Part shown: positions 50,593-60,171 of the stretch, piece by piece
How the letters are laid out: each line of letters opens with the position of its first letter
Numbering within the stretch: the first letter of the stretch is position 1
Assembly: GCA_902578495.1 (NCBI GenBank)
Contig: CACHCY010000001.1
Span: 286,695 to 350,694, forward strand
Origin: an uncultured SAR86 cluster bacterium
GTDB taxonomy: Bacteria > Pseudomonadota > Gammaproteobacteria > Magnimaribacterales > AG-339-G14
DNA length: 64,000 bases
Direction: 5' to 3'
Translations under genes and position numbers: made by a program
The notes under the pieces: model-generated
What the model was told of the DNA's origin: nothing
Database searches by the model: none
What the model saw: the letters and a program-made list of their open reading frames with translations, nothing else

Positions 50593-51543
50593 GTTTTCAT
50601 TGGTTTTTAGACGACCCAATAAACTTTGAAAATCTTTAGGAATTTCGCTTTCAAAATTAACTGTTTCATTAGTCAAGGGATCTATAAAAGAAAGTTCTCT
50701 AGCATGTAGGGCCTGTCTCGGAAACTTGATAATAAAATCTTTCAAATCGTCTGAAGTATGTTTTGCAAATCTTTGACTTGTTCCATAAGTTTTATCTCCA
50801 ACAAGAGGATGTTTAATATGGCTGAAATGGACTCTAATTTGATGAGTTCTGCCTGTTTCTAAATAAGCTCGGATATAAGTGTAAAATCCCAAAAATTCTA
50901 AAACTTTAAATTTAGTAATTGCTTCTTTTCCTTTTTCTGTAACTGATTGTTTTGTTCTCACCGTGCGATGCCTCCCAATTGGGAAGTCCAAAGTTCCTGC
51001 TCTCAACGTTTTTCCAATTACAACTAGGTCATATCCCCTTCTAACAGTTCTAGAGGAGATTTGATCTGACAAGTGTTTATAAGCCTTCTCATTTCTAGCA
51101 ATAACCATTAGTCCAGAAGTATCTTTGTCTAAACGATGAACTATTCCAGCTCGAGGTAGATCTGCGAGCTCTGGAAAGTTAAATAATAAACTGTTGAGAA
51201 TTGTTCCTGATCTATTTCCTGAGCCCGGATGAACAACAATTCCTGGAGCTTTATTTATAACTATGAAATCCTCTGTCTTCTTTTTTATTTCAATCTCAAT
51301 ATCTTCAGGAAGATCTTCAACTTCTGCATCAATTAGACCAGATAAATTTATCTTGCTTCCAATTGAAGCTTTTTCGCTTACTTTGGAAATTGTTTGATTA
51401 TCAATAGACAAAAAATCTAGTTCAATAAACTTTTTAATTTGCATTCTTGAGAACTCTGGATGTCTCTTGGATACGATTACATCTATTCTTTTTCCTGACT
51501 CTTCAGCGTTGACCTCGAAATTAATTGAAATTTTTTTTGGCAT
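50584..51543 (-). CDS. rluD: 23S rRNA pseudouridine synthase RluD
   Basis: RluD makes the pseudouridines of helix 69 in 23S rRNA (positions 1911, 1915 and 1917 in E. coli). The 319-aa protein has an N-terminal S4 RNA-binding domain (about residues 15-75) and the RluA-family catalytic motif AGIVHRLDKDTSGLMVIARN, with the catalytic Asp. It is divergent from bamD with 33 nt between, a conserved gammaproteobacterial pairing that supports RluD over other RluA paralogues. Confidence 0.92.
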   Translation of the reverse strand: MPKKISINFEVNAEESGKRIDVIVSKRHPEFSRMQIKKFIELDFLSIDNQTISKVSEKASIGSKINLSGLIDAEVEDLPEDIEIEIKKKTEDFIVINKAPGIVVHPGSGNRSGTILNSLLFNFPELADLPRAGIVHRLDKDTSGLMVIARNEKAYKHLSDQISSRTVRRGYDLVVIGKTLRAGTLDFPIGRHRTVRTKQSVTEKGKEAITKFKVLEFLGFYTYIRAYLETGRTHQIRVHFSHIKHPLVGDKTYGTSQRFAKHTSDDLKDFIIKFPRQALHARELSFIDPLTNETVNFESEIPKDFQSLLGRLKTNENLT

Positions 51544-51564
51544 GTTTTTTAATCTTTAAACAGA

Positions 51565-51570
51565 TAGAAT
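51565..51570 (+). promoter_or_regulatory. -10 box 6 nt before the bamD ATG
   Basis: TAGAAT (5/6) is followed by TAGCTG and the bamD ATG at 51577, so a +7 start would fall on the start codon. No Shine-Dalgarno sequence or good -35 is visible. It repeats the -10/N6/ATG layout seen at other genes in the window. Confidence 0.45.
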
Positions 51571-51576
51571 TAGCTG

Positions 51577-52350
51577 ATGCAAACTCGTAATAGGCTTTAT
51601 TTTATCTTTAATCTACTTTTTTTACTGATCTTGGTAGGTTTATCCGCATCATGCGCAAATAAAGAAGAAACTATTGAAAGGATCTTGCTTGAAAAAGAAT
51701 TATTTGATCAAGCGCAGAATAGATTGAGATCTGGCAATTTTGCTGCTGCCGCAATGAGTTTAGAAATGCTTGAGGCAAGATACCCCTTTGGAAGATTTGC
51801 CACGCAAGCTCAGTCAGAGCTTATTTATGCTTATTTTAAGTCAGCAAACTATGAGGCTGCCATATCAGCCGCTGATAGGTTTATCAGCTTGCATCCTAAT
51901 CATCCAAATATAGATTACGCTTACTATTTGAAAGGAATGTCCAGTTACACAGCCGATATGTCTATTTTTAATCCAAATATGATTCTCGAGGATGCGGCCT
52001 CGAAAAGAGATCTCAATCAAGCAAAGAAATCGTTTTCCGACTTGAGTGATTTTTTACTTAGGTTTCCAGATAGTGACTACGCTGATCAAGCAAGGCAACG
52101 AATGGTCTTCTTAAGGAATTTGATCGCAAAAAAAGAAATCTATGTAGCGACTTTTTATATGGAAAGAAAGGCTTTTGTTGCTGCCTTAAACCGAGCTAAT
52201 TATGTGATTGAACATCTCCCAAATAGCTCTCAAGTAGAACAAGCTCTTGAGATCAAAATTGAAGCCTATAAAGAACTCAACCAGTCAGATCTGGCCAACA
52301 TAACTCAAGACTTACTGGACGCTTTCAAAGAAAAGAAAATTAAATCCTAA
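51577..52350 (+). CDS. bamD: Outer membrane assembly lipoprotein BamD
   Basis: BamD is an essential lipoprotein of the BAM complex that inserts outer-membrane beta-barrels. The 257-aa protein has a lipoprotein signal peptide with lipobox LSAS-C near residue 26, then TPR repeats (FDQAQNRLRSGNFAAAAMSL, LEARYPFGRFATQAQSELIYAYF). It fits the divergent rluD-bamD arrangement. BAM would be required for the two large outer-membrane proteins encoded just downstream. Confidence 0.95.
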   Translation: MQTRNRLYFIFNLLFLLILVGLSASCANKEETIERILLEKELFDQAQNRLRSGNFAAAAMSLEMLEARYPFGRFATQAQSELIYAYFKSANYEAAISAADRFISLHPNHPNIDYAYYLKGMSSYTADMSIFNPNMILEDAASKRDLNQAKKSFSDLSDFLLRFPDSDYADQARQRMVFLRNLIAKKEIYVATFYMERKAFVAALNRANYVIEHLPNSSQVEQALEIKIEAYKELNQSDLANITQDLLDAFKEKKIKS

Positions 52351-52538
52351 TGGCTATTTTAATTTCAGTTTTAATTTTTGTAGGAATAGTCGTTGGGCTT
52401 GCACGTCTTTTGGGAGAAAATTCAGTTGATATCAGTGAAGATCAATCCAGCATGGTCAAATGTATAGAATGCAATGTTTATTTCCCTGCCTTAGAAGCTA
52501 GAAAAACATCAAGAGGTTGGATCTGTAAAGATCATTAA
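52350..52538 (+). CDS. PP0621 family small membrane/zinc-ribbon-like protein
   Basis: The 62-aa protein has one N-terminal membrane helix (about residues 2-20) and a Cys pair KCIECNVYFPALEA plus a late Cys-His (WICKDH), the layout of the PP0621 family of short proteobacterial proteins. Function is unknown. It overlaps the bamD stop by 1 nt (TAATG) and converges with the first DUF5916 gene by 4 nt. Confidence 0.8.
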   Translation: MAILISVLIFVGIVVGLARLLGENSVDISEDQSSMVKCIECNVYFPALEARKTSRGWICKDH

Positions 52539-54844
52539 AATTTGTATCTCAGTTTAAGAATAAATTGATCAGAATAAGTAGTATCCCATCCGGTGGAATA
52601 CAAATCTCCAAAAGATTTTAAATCTTTATCGTCGTCAAAATAATATCCTCCTCTCGTATAAACTGCATAAAAATTAGAGAGAGGAGATAGTTCATATCTA
52701 TACCTTATTTGAAATGCGACCTGGCTTAATTCAAATGGATTAAGTGACCCGTCATAATTAATCATTTTTCCATCCGAACTGACATAATAAGGATCTGGAT
52801 CATCAGCAGTGAGTGAATAAAATTGAGCTTTAATTCTTAATTCGTGAATGTTGTCTTTAATCCATCCTAAAGACAGAGAGGAAGATAATTTCTTCTTTTT
52901 GTAATAGCCAAATACATTATCAAATTCATATTTAACCCAATTTTCATATTCATCATATCTAATGAGAGCAAGATTTAAGTCGAGATCATTAGTGGGCTTA
53001 ATATTTGCTCCAAAGTTGAATCCCCAACCCTCACCTCTTTTAGAATTTGATGGATTATCAAATTTATAACCTCCAGATGAACTTTCAATTTTTACGAAGG
53101 GTATGAAAGTCTTCTGTCTAGGTGCCGAATATCTCATATTCAATGTGTAACCTCCCAACCTTCTTATAAAAGGAGAGTCCGGATGATCTCTTGCTTCAAC
53201 AAAATCTTTTCCAGGAGATAAGATGCATTCACAAAAAATATCTATTGAAGAAAAATCCTTCAGATCTAAATTAAGTGATATCCACGCCATCGCTCCACCG
53301 TTTATTCCTGATATGCTTCGTTGGTGACCGCTATTCAAATCTAATGTAAGACTTCTAATTAAAGATTCTTCCGAGAAATTGGTTTCTTTATAAACAGCTG
53401 TAATGCCTGTTTCTGCAAAATTTCTCATGTCCAGATAACCCATGTCGTTCATATCATAGCCTTCATCATAGATACCAAAACCCCAAAGAGCGGAAAACTT
53501 TTCTGTAAAGTTTCTAGCTACTCTGCCTCTTAAAGCTACACCTTCGGTTGAAGTTGATTCTGAATCTATATTTGAATAACTTAACGTCCCAGAAAACCTA
53601 CTTATTTCATCGAAAGAATAATCAAAGTCCATCGTATGCACTTGGGCAGCTCTTGATATGTTTGGACGATCAACGTAAGTTAAAAGATAACCAACACGAA
53701 GATCATCTAAACTTTTTCTGTATCTAATAGACTGGAAATTCCTTCCTTTATAGTATTTTCCATCTCGTTCAAAAGCTGAGAAAATTCCAAATTCATCATC
53801 TGCTTCCGTCTGTGTATATTTCAAGGCTAAATCAATTTCACTGTAGGTTTTTCTTTGTGATTTACAATCTGATTCGTCTACCTCTGAAGAACAATCATAG
53901 TCTGGTCTGGCACCAATTCTTCTGGTGTTGATGAGAAAAGAAGTTCGACCCCTTATTTGAAAAAGATCCTGATTTTCTGTGAAGAACGGTCGTTTATCTT
54001 CATAAAAAGTCTCCAAAGCATCAAAGCTTACAATAACATCATCACTTTCTACTTGCCCAAAATCAGGATTTAAAGTGACGTCTAATCTTTTTTCTGAATC
54101 GATAGCCCAAAATATTTCCCCTCCAATTTTATTTTCTTGCTCCCCGGTGACTTCTTCTTGAGAAACTGAAATATATGGAAAGAAATCAACTTCTGAGGAG
54201 GAATTCTTAGCGAAATTTCTTATTTTTATAGGATGAAATCTTGAGATAAATTTTGTATCTGTCCAATTAATCTTAGGAAAACCATGCCATTCATTTTTAA
54301 GAAAATAACCTCTAGACGTCCTGACATTAACTTCAATAAATTCTGCATCTGAGTCTTCCAATGGAGCAACATCCCATGGAATCATGAACTCAGCAAACCA
54401 AGCATCGTCGGTTTGAGATGTTTTAACGAACCAAATTGCATCCCAGTCTAATGACGGTTGATTTTCATTTGCCCAAACTGCATCACTGATAGATCCACCC
54501 AAGGTAACTGAAAAACTATATGCTCTTATACCGTTCCCATTAAAATCAATTGCAATGAATGCTCTATCTGCTGATGCATCCATTACGTCTCTTTTATGGA
54601 GTAAAGAAGTTTGATCCTCAATGGGTTGTTGAAAATTTTTAAATCCAAAATATATTCCATCCTCGTTAGCAAAATATAAAACTTCGGTTGCAACTTCTGG
54701 AATTGCATAGGTTAGAGGTTCGGTAACATAAAAAGTATCAATGACTCCTGCAGAATTCCACTCAGTTTCATTTAATTTGCCATCAACAATAATCTCTGCA
54801 GATAGCGGTGCAAATAAAAATAAAAGTATTAATTTTCTAACCAT
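52535..54844 (-). CDS. DUF5916 outer-membrane protein with N-terminal CBM9-like domain, copy 1
   Basis: The 769-aa protein starts with a signal peptide (MVRKLILLFLFAPLSA) when ATG 54844 is used; the ORF track begins at a GTG 7 codons earlier. An N-terminal carbohydrate-binding-9-like domain (about 20-200: IIVDGKLNETEWN, FGFKNFQQPIEDQ) precedes the DUF5916 domain (DFGQVESDDVIVSFDALETF, KRPFFTENQDLF). The C-terminus ends YSDQFILKLRYKF with a terminal Phe, as in BAM-assembled beta-barrels. Function is unknown; surface binding or cleavage of a glycan or peptide is possible. A close paralogue lies upstream. Confidence 0.82.
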   Translation of the reverse strand: MVRKLILLFLFAPLSAEIIVDGKLNETEWNSAGVIDTFYVTEPLTYAIPEVATEVLYFANEDGIYFGFKNFQQPIEDQTSLLHKRDVMDASADRAFIAIDFNGNGIRAYSFSVTLGGSISDAVWANENQPSLDWDAIWFVKTSQTDDAWFAEFMIPWDVAPLEDSDAEFIEVNVRTSRGYFLKNEWHGFPKINWTDTKFISRFHPIKIRNFAKNSSSEVDFFPYISVSQEEVTGEQENKIGGEIFWAIDSEKRLDVTLNPDFGQVESDDVIVSFDALETFYEDKRPFFTENQDLFQIRGRTSFLINTRRIGARPDYDCSSEVDESDCKSQRKTYSEIDLALKYTQTEADDEFGIFSAFERDGKYYKGRNFQSIRYRKSLDDLRVGYLLTYVDRPNISRAAQVHTMDFDYSFDEISRFSGTLSYSNIDSESTSTEGVALRGRVARNFTEKFSALWGFGIYDEGYDMNDMGYLDMRNFAETGITAVYKETNFSEESLIRSLTLDLNSGHQRSISGINGGAMAWISLNLDLKDFSSIDIFCECILSPGKDFVEARDHPDSPFIRRLGGYTLNMRYSAPRQKTFIPFVKIESSSGGYKFDNPSNSKRGEGWGFNFGANIKPTNDLDLNLALIRYDEYENWVKYEFDNVFGYYKKKKLSSSLSLGWIKDNIHELRIKAQFYSLTADDPDPYYVSSDGKMINYDGSLNPFELSQVAFQIRYRYELSPLSNFYAVYTRGGYYFDDDKDLKSFGDLYSTGWDTTYSDQFILKLRYKF

Positions 54845-54901
54845 ATTGAATGCTTTGCATAGCACTGGTATTAACCTATCAAGAAAGATATTTTATCTGA
54901 A

Positions 54902-54911
54902 ATCACGTGAT
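54902..54911. promoter_or_regulatory. 10-bp palindrome upstream of DUF5916 copy 1
   Basis: ATCACGTGAT is a perfect palindrome in the 143-nt gap between the two DUF5916 genes, about 60 nt upstream of the copy 1 start. It could be an operator for a dimeric regulator, but no second copy was noticed before copy 2, and a chance palindrome cannot be excluded. Confidence 0.25.
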
Positions 54912-54987
54912 CAATGTTGAAGTCAGATAGACTTATATATTTTTTATTGGAAGTTATGAATATTTTTGATTAGTTTATTAACTATTT

Positions 54988-57336
54988 TTACGATGAAAAT
55001 CTATATCTTATTTTTACAATAAATTGATCCGAGTATGTTGTATCCCATCCTTTTGTATAAAGCTTATCAAATGATGATGGGGACATATTAGAGCTGAAAT
55101 AATCTCCACCTCTAGTGTAGACCACATAAATATGAGATAGAGGTGCCAATTCATACTTATACCTAATTTGAAATGCCACTTGGCTCAACTCAAATGAATT
55201 TAGGTTAGCACTAGCAGACTTCATTTTTCCTTCAGGTGATACAAAGAAAGCCTCGGGATCTTCTGCAGTTAAAGAGTAAAACTGAGCTTTTATTCTTAAT
55301 TCATGCTCTCTTTCATAATACCCTAAAGATAGAGAGGATGAGAGTTTCTTCTTATGGTAGTAACCGAACACGTTGTCATATTCAAATTTACTCCAGTTCT
55401 CGTCCTCATCATATCTAATTAGACCCAAATTAATATTAAGATTATCTGTTGGTTTTATAGTTGCGCCCAAATTAAAACCCCAACCTTCCTCTTTTCTCGA
55501 TAACAAAGAATCATCAAATTCATATCCTGATGATCTGCTTTCCACCTTCATTGAAGGAATAAATACAAGAGTCTCTGGTGCCTCATAACTAATAGCAAAG
55601 GTGTATCCTCCTTTATTTCTAATATAAGGTGCATCTAGGAAACCTCTCGTTTCCATATAATCTTTACCGGGATCAAGAAAGCACTCACAACTCAATCTTA
55701 CAGAAGAAAAATCCTTAAAATCTAAACTTAAACTCACATTAGCTAAAGACCCACCGTATATTCCTGAGGCGCTTTTATTGAATCCACCGTTCGAGTCAAG
55801 AGTTAAACTTTGGAGAGGAGAGTTTTTATCAAATTCAGCTTCTCTGTAGTTTACTACCCATCCAGTTGACATATATTCCTTCATTTCACTGTAACCCATG
55901 TCGTTAATATCATATCCTTTGCCATAAGATGAAAAAGCCCATAAACCAGAGAATTTTTTTGTAAATTGTTTTGAGATAAGAGCTCTTATTGCAGATCCAT
56001 TCTTGGATAAATTAGGATCATCAATATCTGAGTAACTTAACATTCCAAAAAAACGGGTATCTTGATTAATAAAATATTCGTAATCAAAAGTGTGTACTTG
56101 AGCGCTCCTAGATATGTTTGGTTTATCTGCATAAGTTAGAAGATAGCCTACCTTCCCTTCATTAAAATTTCTTCTGTAGCGAATAGCTTGGAAATTTCTT
56201 CCTTTATAAATATCCGTTCCTCTTTCAAAAGCAGAGAAGATACCAAACTCGTTCAGTGCTCCTGATTGGGTATATCTTAGGGCAAGGTCGATATCGCTAG
56301 TAGATGAATTATCTTTAAGACATTTTTCAGCTAATCGTTCACTAAGCTGATTACAATCATAATCTGGTGCTGCTCCAATTCTTCTTGTATTTATTAGATA
56401 AGTTCTCCAGCCAGTTATTTGAAATAAGTTTTGATTTTCAGTGAAAAATGGCCTCCTATCTTCATAATAAGTCTCTGTTGAATCAAAATTCACAATAACA
56501 TCATCGCTTTCTACTTGGCCAAAATCAGGATTTATAGTTACATCTAATCTCTTTTCAGCATCTATAGACCAAAATATTTCTCCACCTATTTTATTTATTT
56601 GCTCGTCTGTAACTTGCTCTTGTGAAATTGAAATATATGGGTAGAAGTCAGCATCACTTTGAGCATCTCGAGCATAATTCTTAATTCTTATAGGTTCAAA
56701 TTTTGATAAAAAGGCTGAATCGGTGCTCCAAATAGCAGGAAAACTTGACCATTCATTACTGAGAAAATCGAAAGTATTTATTCTTATTTTAATTTCTAAT
56801 TCATCTTCAGTAGAAGAACTAATGGGTGCTACATCCCAAGGTATCAGAAATTCAGAGTACCAAGCTTCGCTATCTTTACTGGTTTTGACGAACCACACAC
56901 CATCCCAATCCTGATTGAACTGATTTTCATTTGAAACAGTGCCGTCTCCGACAGAATCTCCTAAAGAAGTTCCAAAAGAAAATCCATTGTTACCGTTTCC
57001 AACAAAATCAATGATAATGAAATTTCTATCTCCGTCTGCCATCCATGCATCCCGCTTATGTTGAATCGGCGTTTGTCTTTCTGGAGGTTTAAAATTTTTA
57101 AAACCGAAATAAATTCCTTTTTCATTGGCAAAATATAAAACTTCGGTTTTGTATTTTGATTTCTTTAAGGTATTTGGCTGTACGATTACAAGGTCATCAA
57201 TCAGTTTAGCTGAGTTCCATTCCTCTTCATCAAGAATGCCGTCTATGAAAATTTCACTTACTGAAAAGCTAGATAAAGTGAGTAAGTAGAAAAAAATAAA
57301 TAATTTTTTCTTAAATTTTAAGATTTCGTAAATCAA
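54988..57336 (-). CDS. DUF5916 outer-membrane protein with N-terminal CBM9-like domain, copy 2
   Basis: The 782-aa paralogue of the neighbouring gene is collinear with it from the signal peptide to the C-terminus (IFIDGILDEEEWN, DFGQVESDDVIVNFDSTETY, RRPFFTENQNLF, WDTTYSDQFIVKIRYRF). The start is TTG 57336; no internal Met precedes the CBM9-like region. It ends in FSS, not a terminal Phe, so the barrel signal is two residues inside the end. It sits 19 nt after the DUF4399 gene on the same strand. Confidence 0.8.
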   Translation of the reverse strand: MIYEILKFKKKLFIFFYLLTLSSFSVSEIFIDGILDEEEWNSAKLIDDLVIVQPNTLKKSKYKTEVLYFANEKGIYFGFKNFKPPERQTPIQHKRDAWMADGDRNFIIIDFVGNGNNGFSFGTSLGDSVGDGTVSNENQFNQDWDGVWFVKTSKDSEAWYSEFLIPWDVAPISSSTEDELEIKIRINTFDFLSNEWSSFPAIWSTDSAFLSKFEPIRIKNYARDAQSDADFYPYISISQEQVTDEQINKIGGEIFWSIDAEKRLDVTINPDFGQVESDDVIVNFDSTETYYEDRRPFFTENQNLFQITGWRTYLINTRRIGAAPDYDCNQLSERLAEKCLKDNSSTSDIDLALRYTQSGALNEFGIFSAFERGTDIYKGRNFQAIRYRRNFNEGKVGYLLTYADKPNISRSAQVHTFDYEYFINQDTRFFGMLSYSDIDDPNLSKNGSAIRALISKQFTKKFSGLWAFSSYGKGYDINDMGYSEMKEYMSTGWVVNYREAEFDKNSPLQSLTLDSNGGFNKSASGIYGGSLANVSLSLDFKDFSSVRLSCECFLDPGKDYMETRGFLDAPYIRNKGGYTFAISYEAPETLVFIPSMKVESRSSGYEFDDSLLSRKEEGWGFNLGATIKPTDNLNINLGLIRYDEDENWSKFEYDNVFGYYHKKKLSSSLSLGYYEREHELRIKAQFYSLTAEDPEAFFVSPEGKMKSASANLNSFELSQVAFQIRYKYELAPLSHIYVVYTRGGDYFSSNMSPSSFDKLYTKGWDTTYSDQFIVKIRYRFSS

Positions 57337-57355
57337 TAGAGTTTATAAAGAAAAT

Positions 57356-57754
57356 TTACTTAATAAAGATTGTAATTTTATCTGAAATCACTGGCTCTTT
57401 GTGTGGAATGTGAAGATAGTTGCCCATTAACAGTTGCAAGGTTCTCTTTCCTTTTGGTAATTCAAGGATTGTTTCAGTCTGACCTTTGCCAAAATGAATA
57501 TGATTTTTATTTGCGGGGATAGGTTTTGAAAGATCGGGCAAATTTTCTAAATCAACAAGAAGATGATGGTGCCCAGTATTGGGAAAATCTATTCCAGCCG
57601 GAGCTACTCCCATTCCAGATAACCCAAAAACTATTTTTACAGGTCCATTTAGTGTTGCACCATCTTTAGGCTCAATAAAATAAAGTTTATTCTCGCTTGA
57701 AAATGCCAGGTTTGAGCACAAAACAAAAATTAAAAGATAAAGAAACTTAAACAT
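57356..57754 (-). CDS. DUF4399 family secreted protein
   Basis: The 132-aa protein has a signal peptide (MFKFLYLLIFVLCSNLAFS) and the DUF4399 pattern: IEPKDGATLNGPVKIVFGLSG, GHHHLLVD and KNHIHFGKGQTE, ending in a likely metal-binding His-rich beta-sandwich. Function is unknown; periplasmic location is expected. Its start overlaps the flavin reductase 3' end by 8 nt, and DUF5916 copy 2 follows, so the four genes may be one transcript. Confidence 0.85.
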   Translation of the reverse strand: MFKFLYLLIFVLCSNLAFSSENKLYFIEPKDGATLNGPVKIVFGLSGMGVAPAGIDFPNTGHHHLLVDLENLPDLSKPIPANKNHIHFGKGQTETILELPKGKRTLQLLMGNYLHIPHKEPVISDKITIFIK

Positions 57755-58205
57755 ATTTTCCTTCTTGATATACCAAGGGTTTTAAAGCGTCATTATGAAT
57801 TAAATCTTGAACCTCTCCAACGAAGATTGAGTGAGTTGTGTCTTCCATAATTTCTTTTAAATTACAAAAGAGGTTTGATTGAGCATTCTCTAAATATGGG
57901 GTCTCTTCTTTCTTAAGCCAAGAATCATTTGAAAATCTTTCATTTATTTTTTCTGAGTTGCTACAAATATCAGCTACATGTTTTTGTCCATTGCTTAATA
58001 AATTAAGACAAAACGATTTAGTAGTTTTTAAAAAATCATGCATGGCAGCAGATTTATTAATGCAAACTAACATTCTTGGTGGATCAGCTGATAACGATGC
58101 TACTGAAGAAACTGTCATTGCCTCTTTCGAATCTGAATTTCCTGAAGAAATTACATATACAGTTTGAGCTTGCGTTCTTAAAATATTTAGAAATATATCT
58201 TGCAT
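57747..58205 (-). CDS. Flavin reductase family protein
   Basis: The 152-aa protein fits the short flavin-reductase/FMN-binding split-barrel family: AMTVSSVASLSADPPRMLVCIN near the N-terminus, KSFCLNLLSNGQ and HSIFVGEVQDL. Such enzymes supply reduced flavin to a monooxygenase, but no partner is adjacent. No signal peptide. It starts the row flavin reductase-DUF4399-DUF5916. Confidence 0.8.
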   Translation of the reverse strand: MQDIFLNILRTQAQTVYVISSGNSDSKEAMTVSSVASLSADPPRMLVCINKSAAMHDFLKTTKSFCLNLLSNGQKHVADICSNSEKINERFSNDSWLKKEETPYLENAQSNLFCNLKEIMEDTTHSIFVGEVQDLIHNDALKPLVYQEGKYV

Positions 58206-58243
58206 TTATAAGTGATTAGAAAAGAGAATTATAAAAGAAAATT

Positions 58244-58813
58244 ATGAGCAATAAAGCAAATAAAGGTTCATTTAGAATAATCAGTGGAAAATACAAAGGA
58301 AGAAAATTCGAATTCTTACCTTCTAAAGATCTTAGACCAACTCCAGATAGACTAAGGGAAACATTGTTTAATTGGCTTGGACAGGTCATTGATCGGAAGA
58401 CTTGTCTTGATTTATTTTCTGGAACAGGTTCTTTAGGATTGGAATCATTGTCTAGAGGTGCTCAAAAAGTTACATTTATCGAAAAAAATTTTGAGCACTT
58501 TGATAAATTAAAAGGGTATGTCAAAAAGCTAAATGTTATTGAGGATATATCAATAATTAATAAGGATGTCCTTGCTTGGTTAGATGAAACAAATGATGAA
58601 TTTGATCTAATTTTTCTTGATCCTCCATTCTATGAACAACTTGCTGAAAAAGTTCTTTTAAAAATTAAAACAAAATCTCTTCTTGCTAAATCTGGAAATA
58701 TTTATCTTGAAGTAGAAAAAGATATAGATCTAAGTTTTTTAGAAAAGAATTGGGAGGTTATAAAAGAGACTATCTCAGGGAGGAAGCAATATTTACTTCT
58801 CAAAGAAAAATAG
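58244..58813 (+). CDS. rsmD: 16S rRNA (guanine966-N2)-methyltransferase RsmD
   Basis: RsmD methylates G966 of 16S rRNA. The 189-aa protein has the family sequence FRIISGKYKGRKFEFLP, RPTPDRLRETLFNWL, the SAM site CLDLFSGTGSLGLESLSRGA, and the catalytic N-methyltransferase motif FLDPPFYE. TATAAA lies 8 nt before the ATG, so its own leader would be very short. It converges with rho with no gap. Confidence 0.94.
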   Translation: MSNKANKGSFRIISGKYKGRKFEFLPSKDLRPTPDRLRETLFNWLGQVIDRKTCLDLFSGTGSLGLESLSRGAQKVTFIEKNFEHFDKLKGYVKKLNVIEDISIINKDVLAWLDETNDEFDLIFLDPPFYEQLAEKVLLKIKTKSLLAKSGNIYLEVEKDIDLSFLEKNWEVIKETISGRKQYLLLKEK

Positions 58814-60076
58814 TTATTTTCCTTTCTTCATTGAACTGAAGAATTCATTGTTTGTCTTGTGTTTTCCAAGTTTGTCTATAAGCCATTCAGTTGCATCGAC
58901 ATCTTCCATATCATTTAGAAGCTTTCTAAGAATATTTATTCTCTGAAGTTCGGCATCATCGGTTATCAGCTCTTCTCTTCTTGTGCCTGAACGCCTTATG
59001 TTAATAGCTGGAAAGACTCTTCTTTCAGCAATTGCTCTATCAAGATGAATTTCTTGATTTCCAGTACCTTTAAATTCTTCGTAAATTACTTCGTCCATTC
59101 TCGATCCAGTGTCAATGAGCGCTGTAGCAATAATGGTGAGACTTCCTCCACTTTCTATATTTCTGGCAGCACCAAAAAATCTTTTTGGTTTTTCAAGGGC
59201 ATTAGCGTCAACACCACCTGTTAATATTTTCCCAGAAGCCGCTTGAGTAGAGTTATAAGCTCTTGCCAATCGAGTTATTGAATCTAACAAAATAATGACA
59301 TCATTTTTTGTTTCTACAAGTCTTCTAGCTTTGGCAATTACCATCTCAGCTACTTGAACATGTCTTGATGGAGGTTCGTCAAAGGTAGAAGCGATTACTT
59401 CCCCTCGAACAGAACGTTTCATGTCAGTAACCTCTTCAGGTCTTTCATCAACTAAAAGAACCATGAGCTTGCTGTCAGGACTATTCCTTTCAATTGAATG
59501 AGCGATGGTTTGAAGAAGAAGAGTTTTTCCTGCTTTGGGTGGAGAAACGATAAGTCCTCTCTGCCCCTTACCTGTTGGGGCAGTTAAATCAATTATTCTT
59601 GCTGATAAATCTTCAGTTGTTCCATTCCCTGCCTCCATCACAATTCTTTCTTCAGGAAACAAAGGTGTTAAGTTTTCAAAAGCAACTTTTGATTTCGTTT
59701 GCTCTGGTGCATTAAAGTTGATCTCATCAATCTTTAACAAGGCAAAATATCTCTCGCCCTCTTTTGGTGGTCTTATTTTTCCAGATATAGAATCACCTGT
59801 TTTGAGTCCAAATCTTCTTATTTGGCTTGGTGAAACATAAATGTCGTCTGCACCTGCTAAATAAGATGACGACGGTGATCTCAAAAATCCAAACCCATCA
59901 TTTAAAATTTCAAGAACTCCCTCTCCCTCAATATCTTCACCTTTTCCAGAATGAGATTTGAGAATTCCAAAAATAACATCTTGTTTTTTTGAGCGGGCTA
60001 AATTTTCAATGCCCATCTCATCAGCGAGACTGAGTAATTCTTCTACGGGCTTGGCTTTTAATTCGCCTAAATGCAT
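58814..60076 (-). CDS. rho: Transcription termination factor Rho
   Basis: Rho is the hexameric RNA helicase that ends transcription at unstructured C-rich RNA. The 420-aa protein has the N-terminal helical domain ([21 protein letters not shown]), the primary RNA-binding OB fold ([17 protein letters not shown]), Walker [13 protein letters not shown], Walker [17 protein letters not shown] and the Q-loop region. It follows trxA as in E. coli. Rho may matter more than usual here, since I saw no clear intrinsic terminators in the window. Confidence 0.97.
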   Translation of the reverse strand: MHLGELKAKPVEELLSLADEMGIENLARSKKQDVIFGILKSHSGKGEDIEGEGVLEILNDGFGFLRSPSSSYLAGADDIYVSPSQIRRFGLKTGDSISGKIRPPKEGERYFALLKIDEINFNAPEQTKSKVAFENLTPLFPEERIVMEAGNGTTEDLSARIIDLTAPTGKGQRGLIVSPPKAGKTLLLQTIAHSIERNSPDSKLMVLLVDERPEEVTDMKRSVRGEVIASTFDEPPSRHVQVAEMVIAKARRLVETKNDVIILLDSITRLARAYNSTQAASGKILTGGVDANALEKPKRFFGAARNIESGGSLTIIATALIDTGSRMDEVIYEEFKGTGNQEIHLDRAIAERRVFPAINIRRSGTRREELITDDAELQRINILRKLLNDMEDVDATEWLIDKLGKHKTNNEFFSSMKKGK

Positions 60077-60128
60077 AACAAATTTTGGGATTTAATTAAA
60101 GATTGTCTAAGACAAGGAGAACAAATGT

Positions 60129-60171
60129 AACACCTAAGTTAGCCCTAGTCTAGGTTAAATTTATAGGTGTT
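60129..60171 (-). repeat. Nested inverted repeats at the trxA end / rho leader
   Basis: AACACCTA (60129-60136) pairs with TAGGTGTT (60164-60171), the latter covering the last trxA codons, and encloses a perfect CCTAG-N1-CTAGG (60144-60154). The RNA from the trxA side could fold into a nested stem just before rho. A further TTGTCT/AGACAA repeat lies at 60103-60115. Possible roles are trxA 3' end protection or rho autoregulation. Confidence 0.45.
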
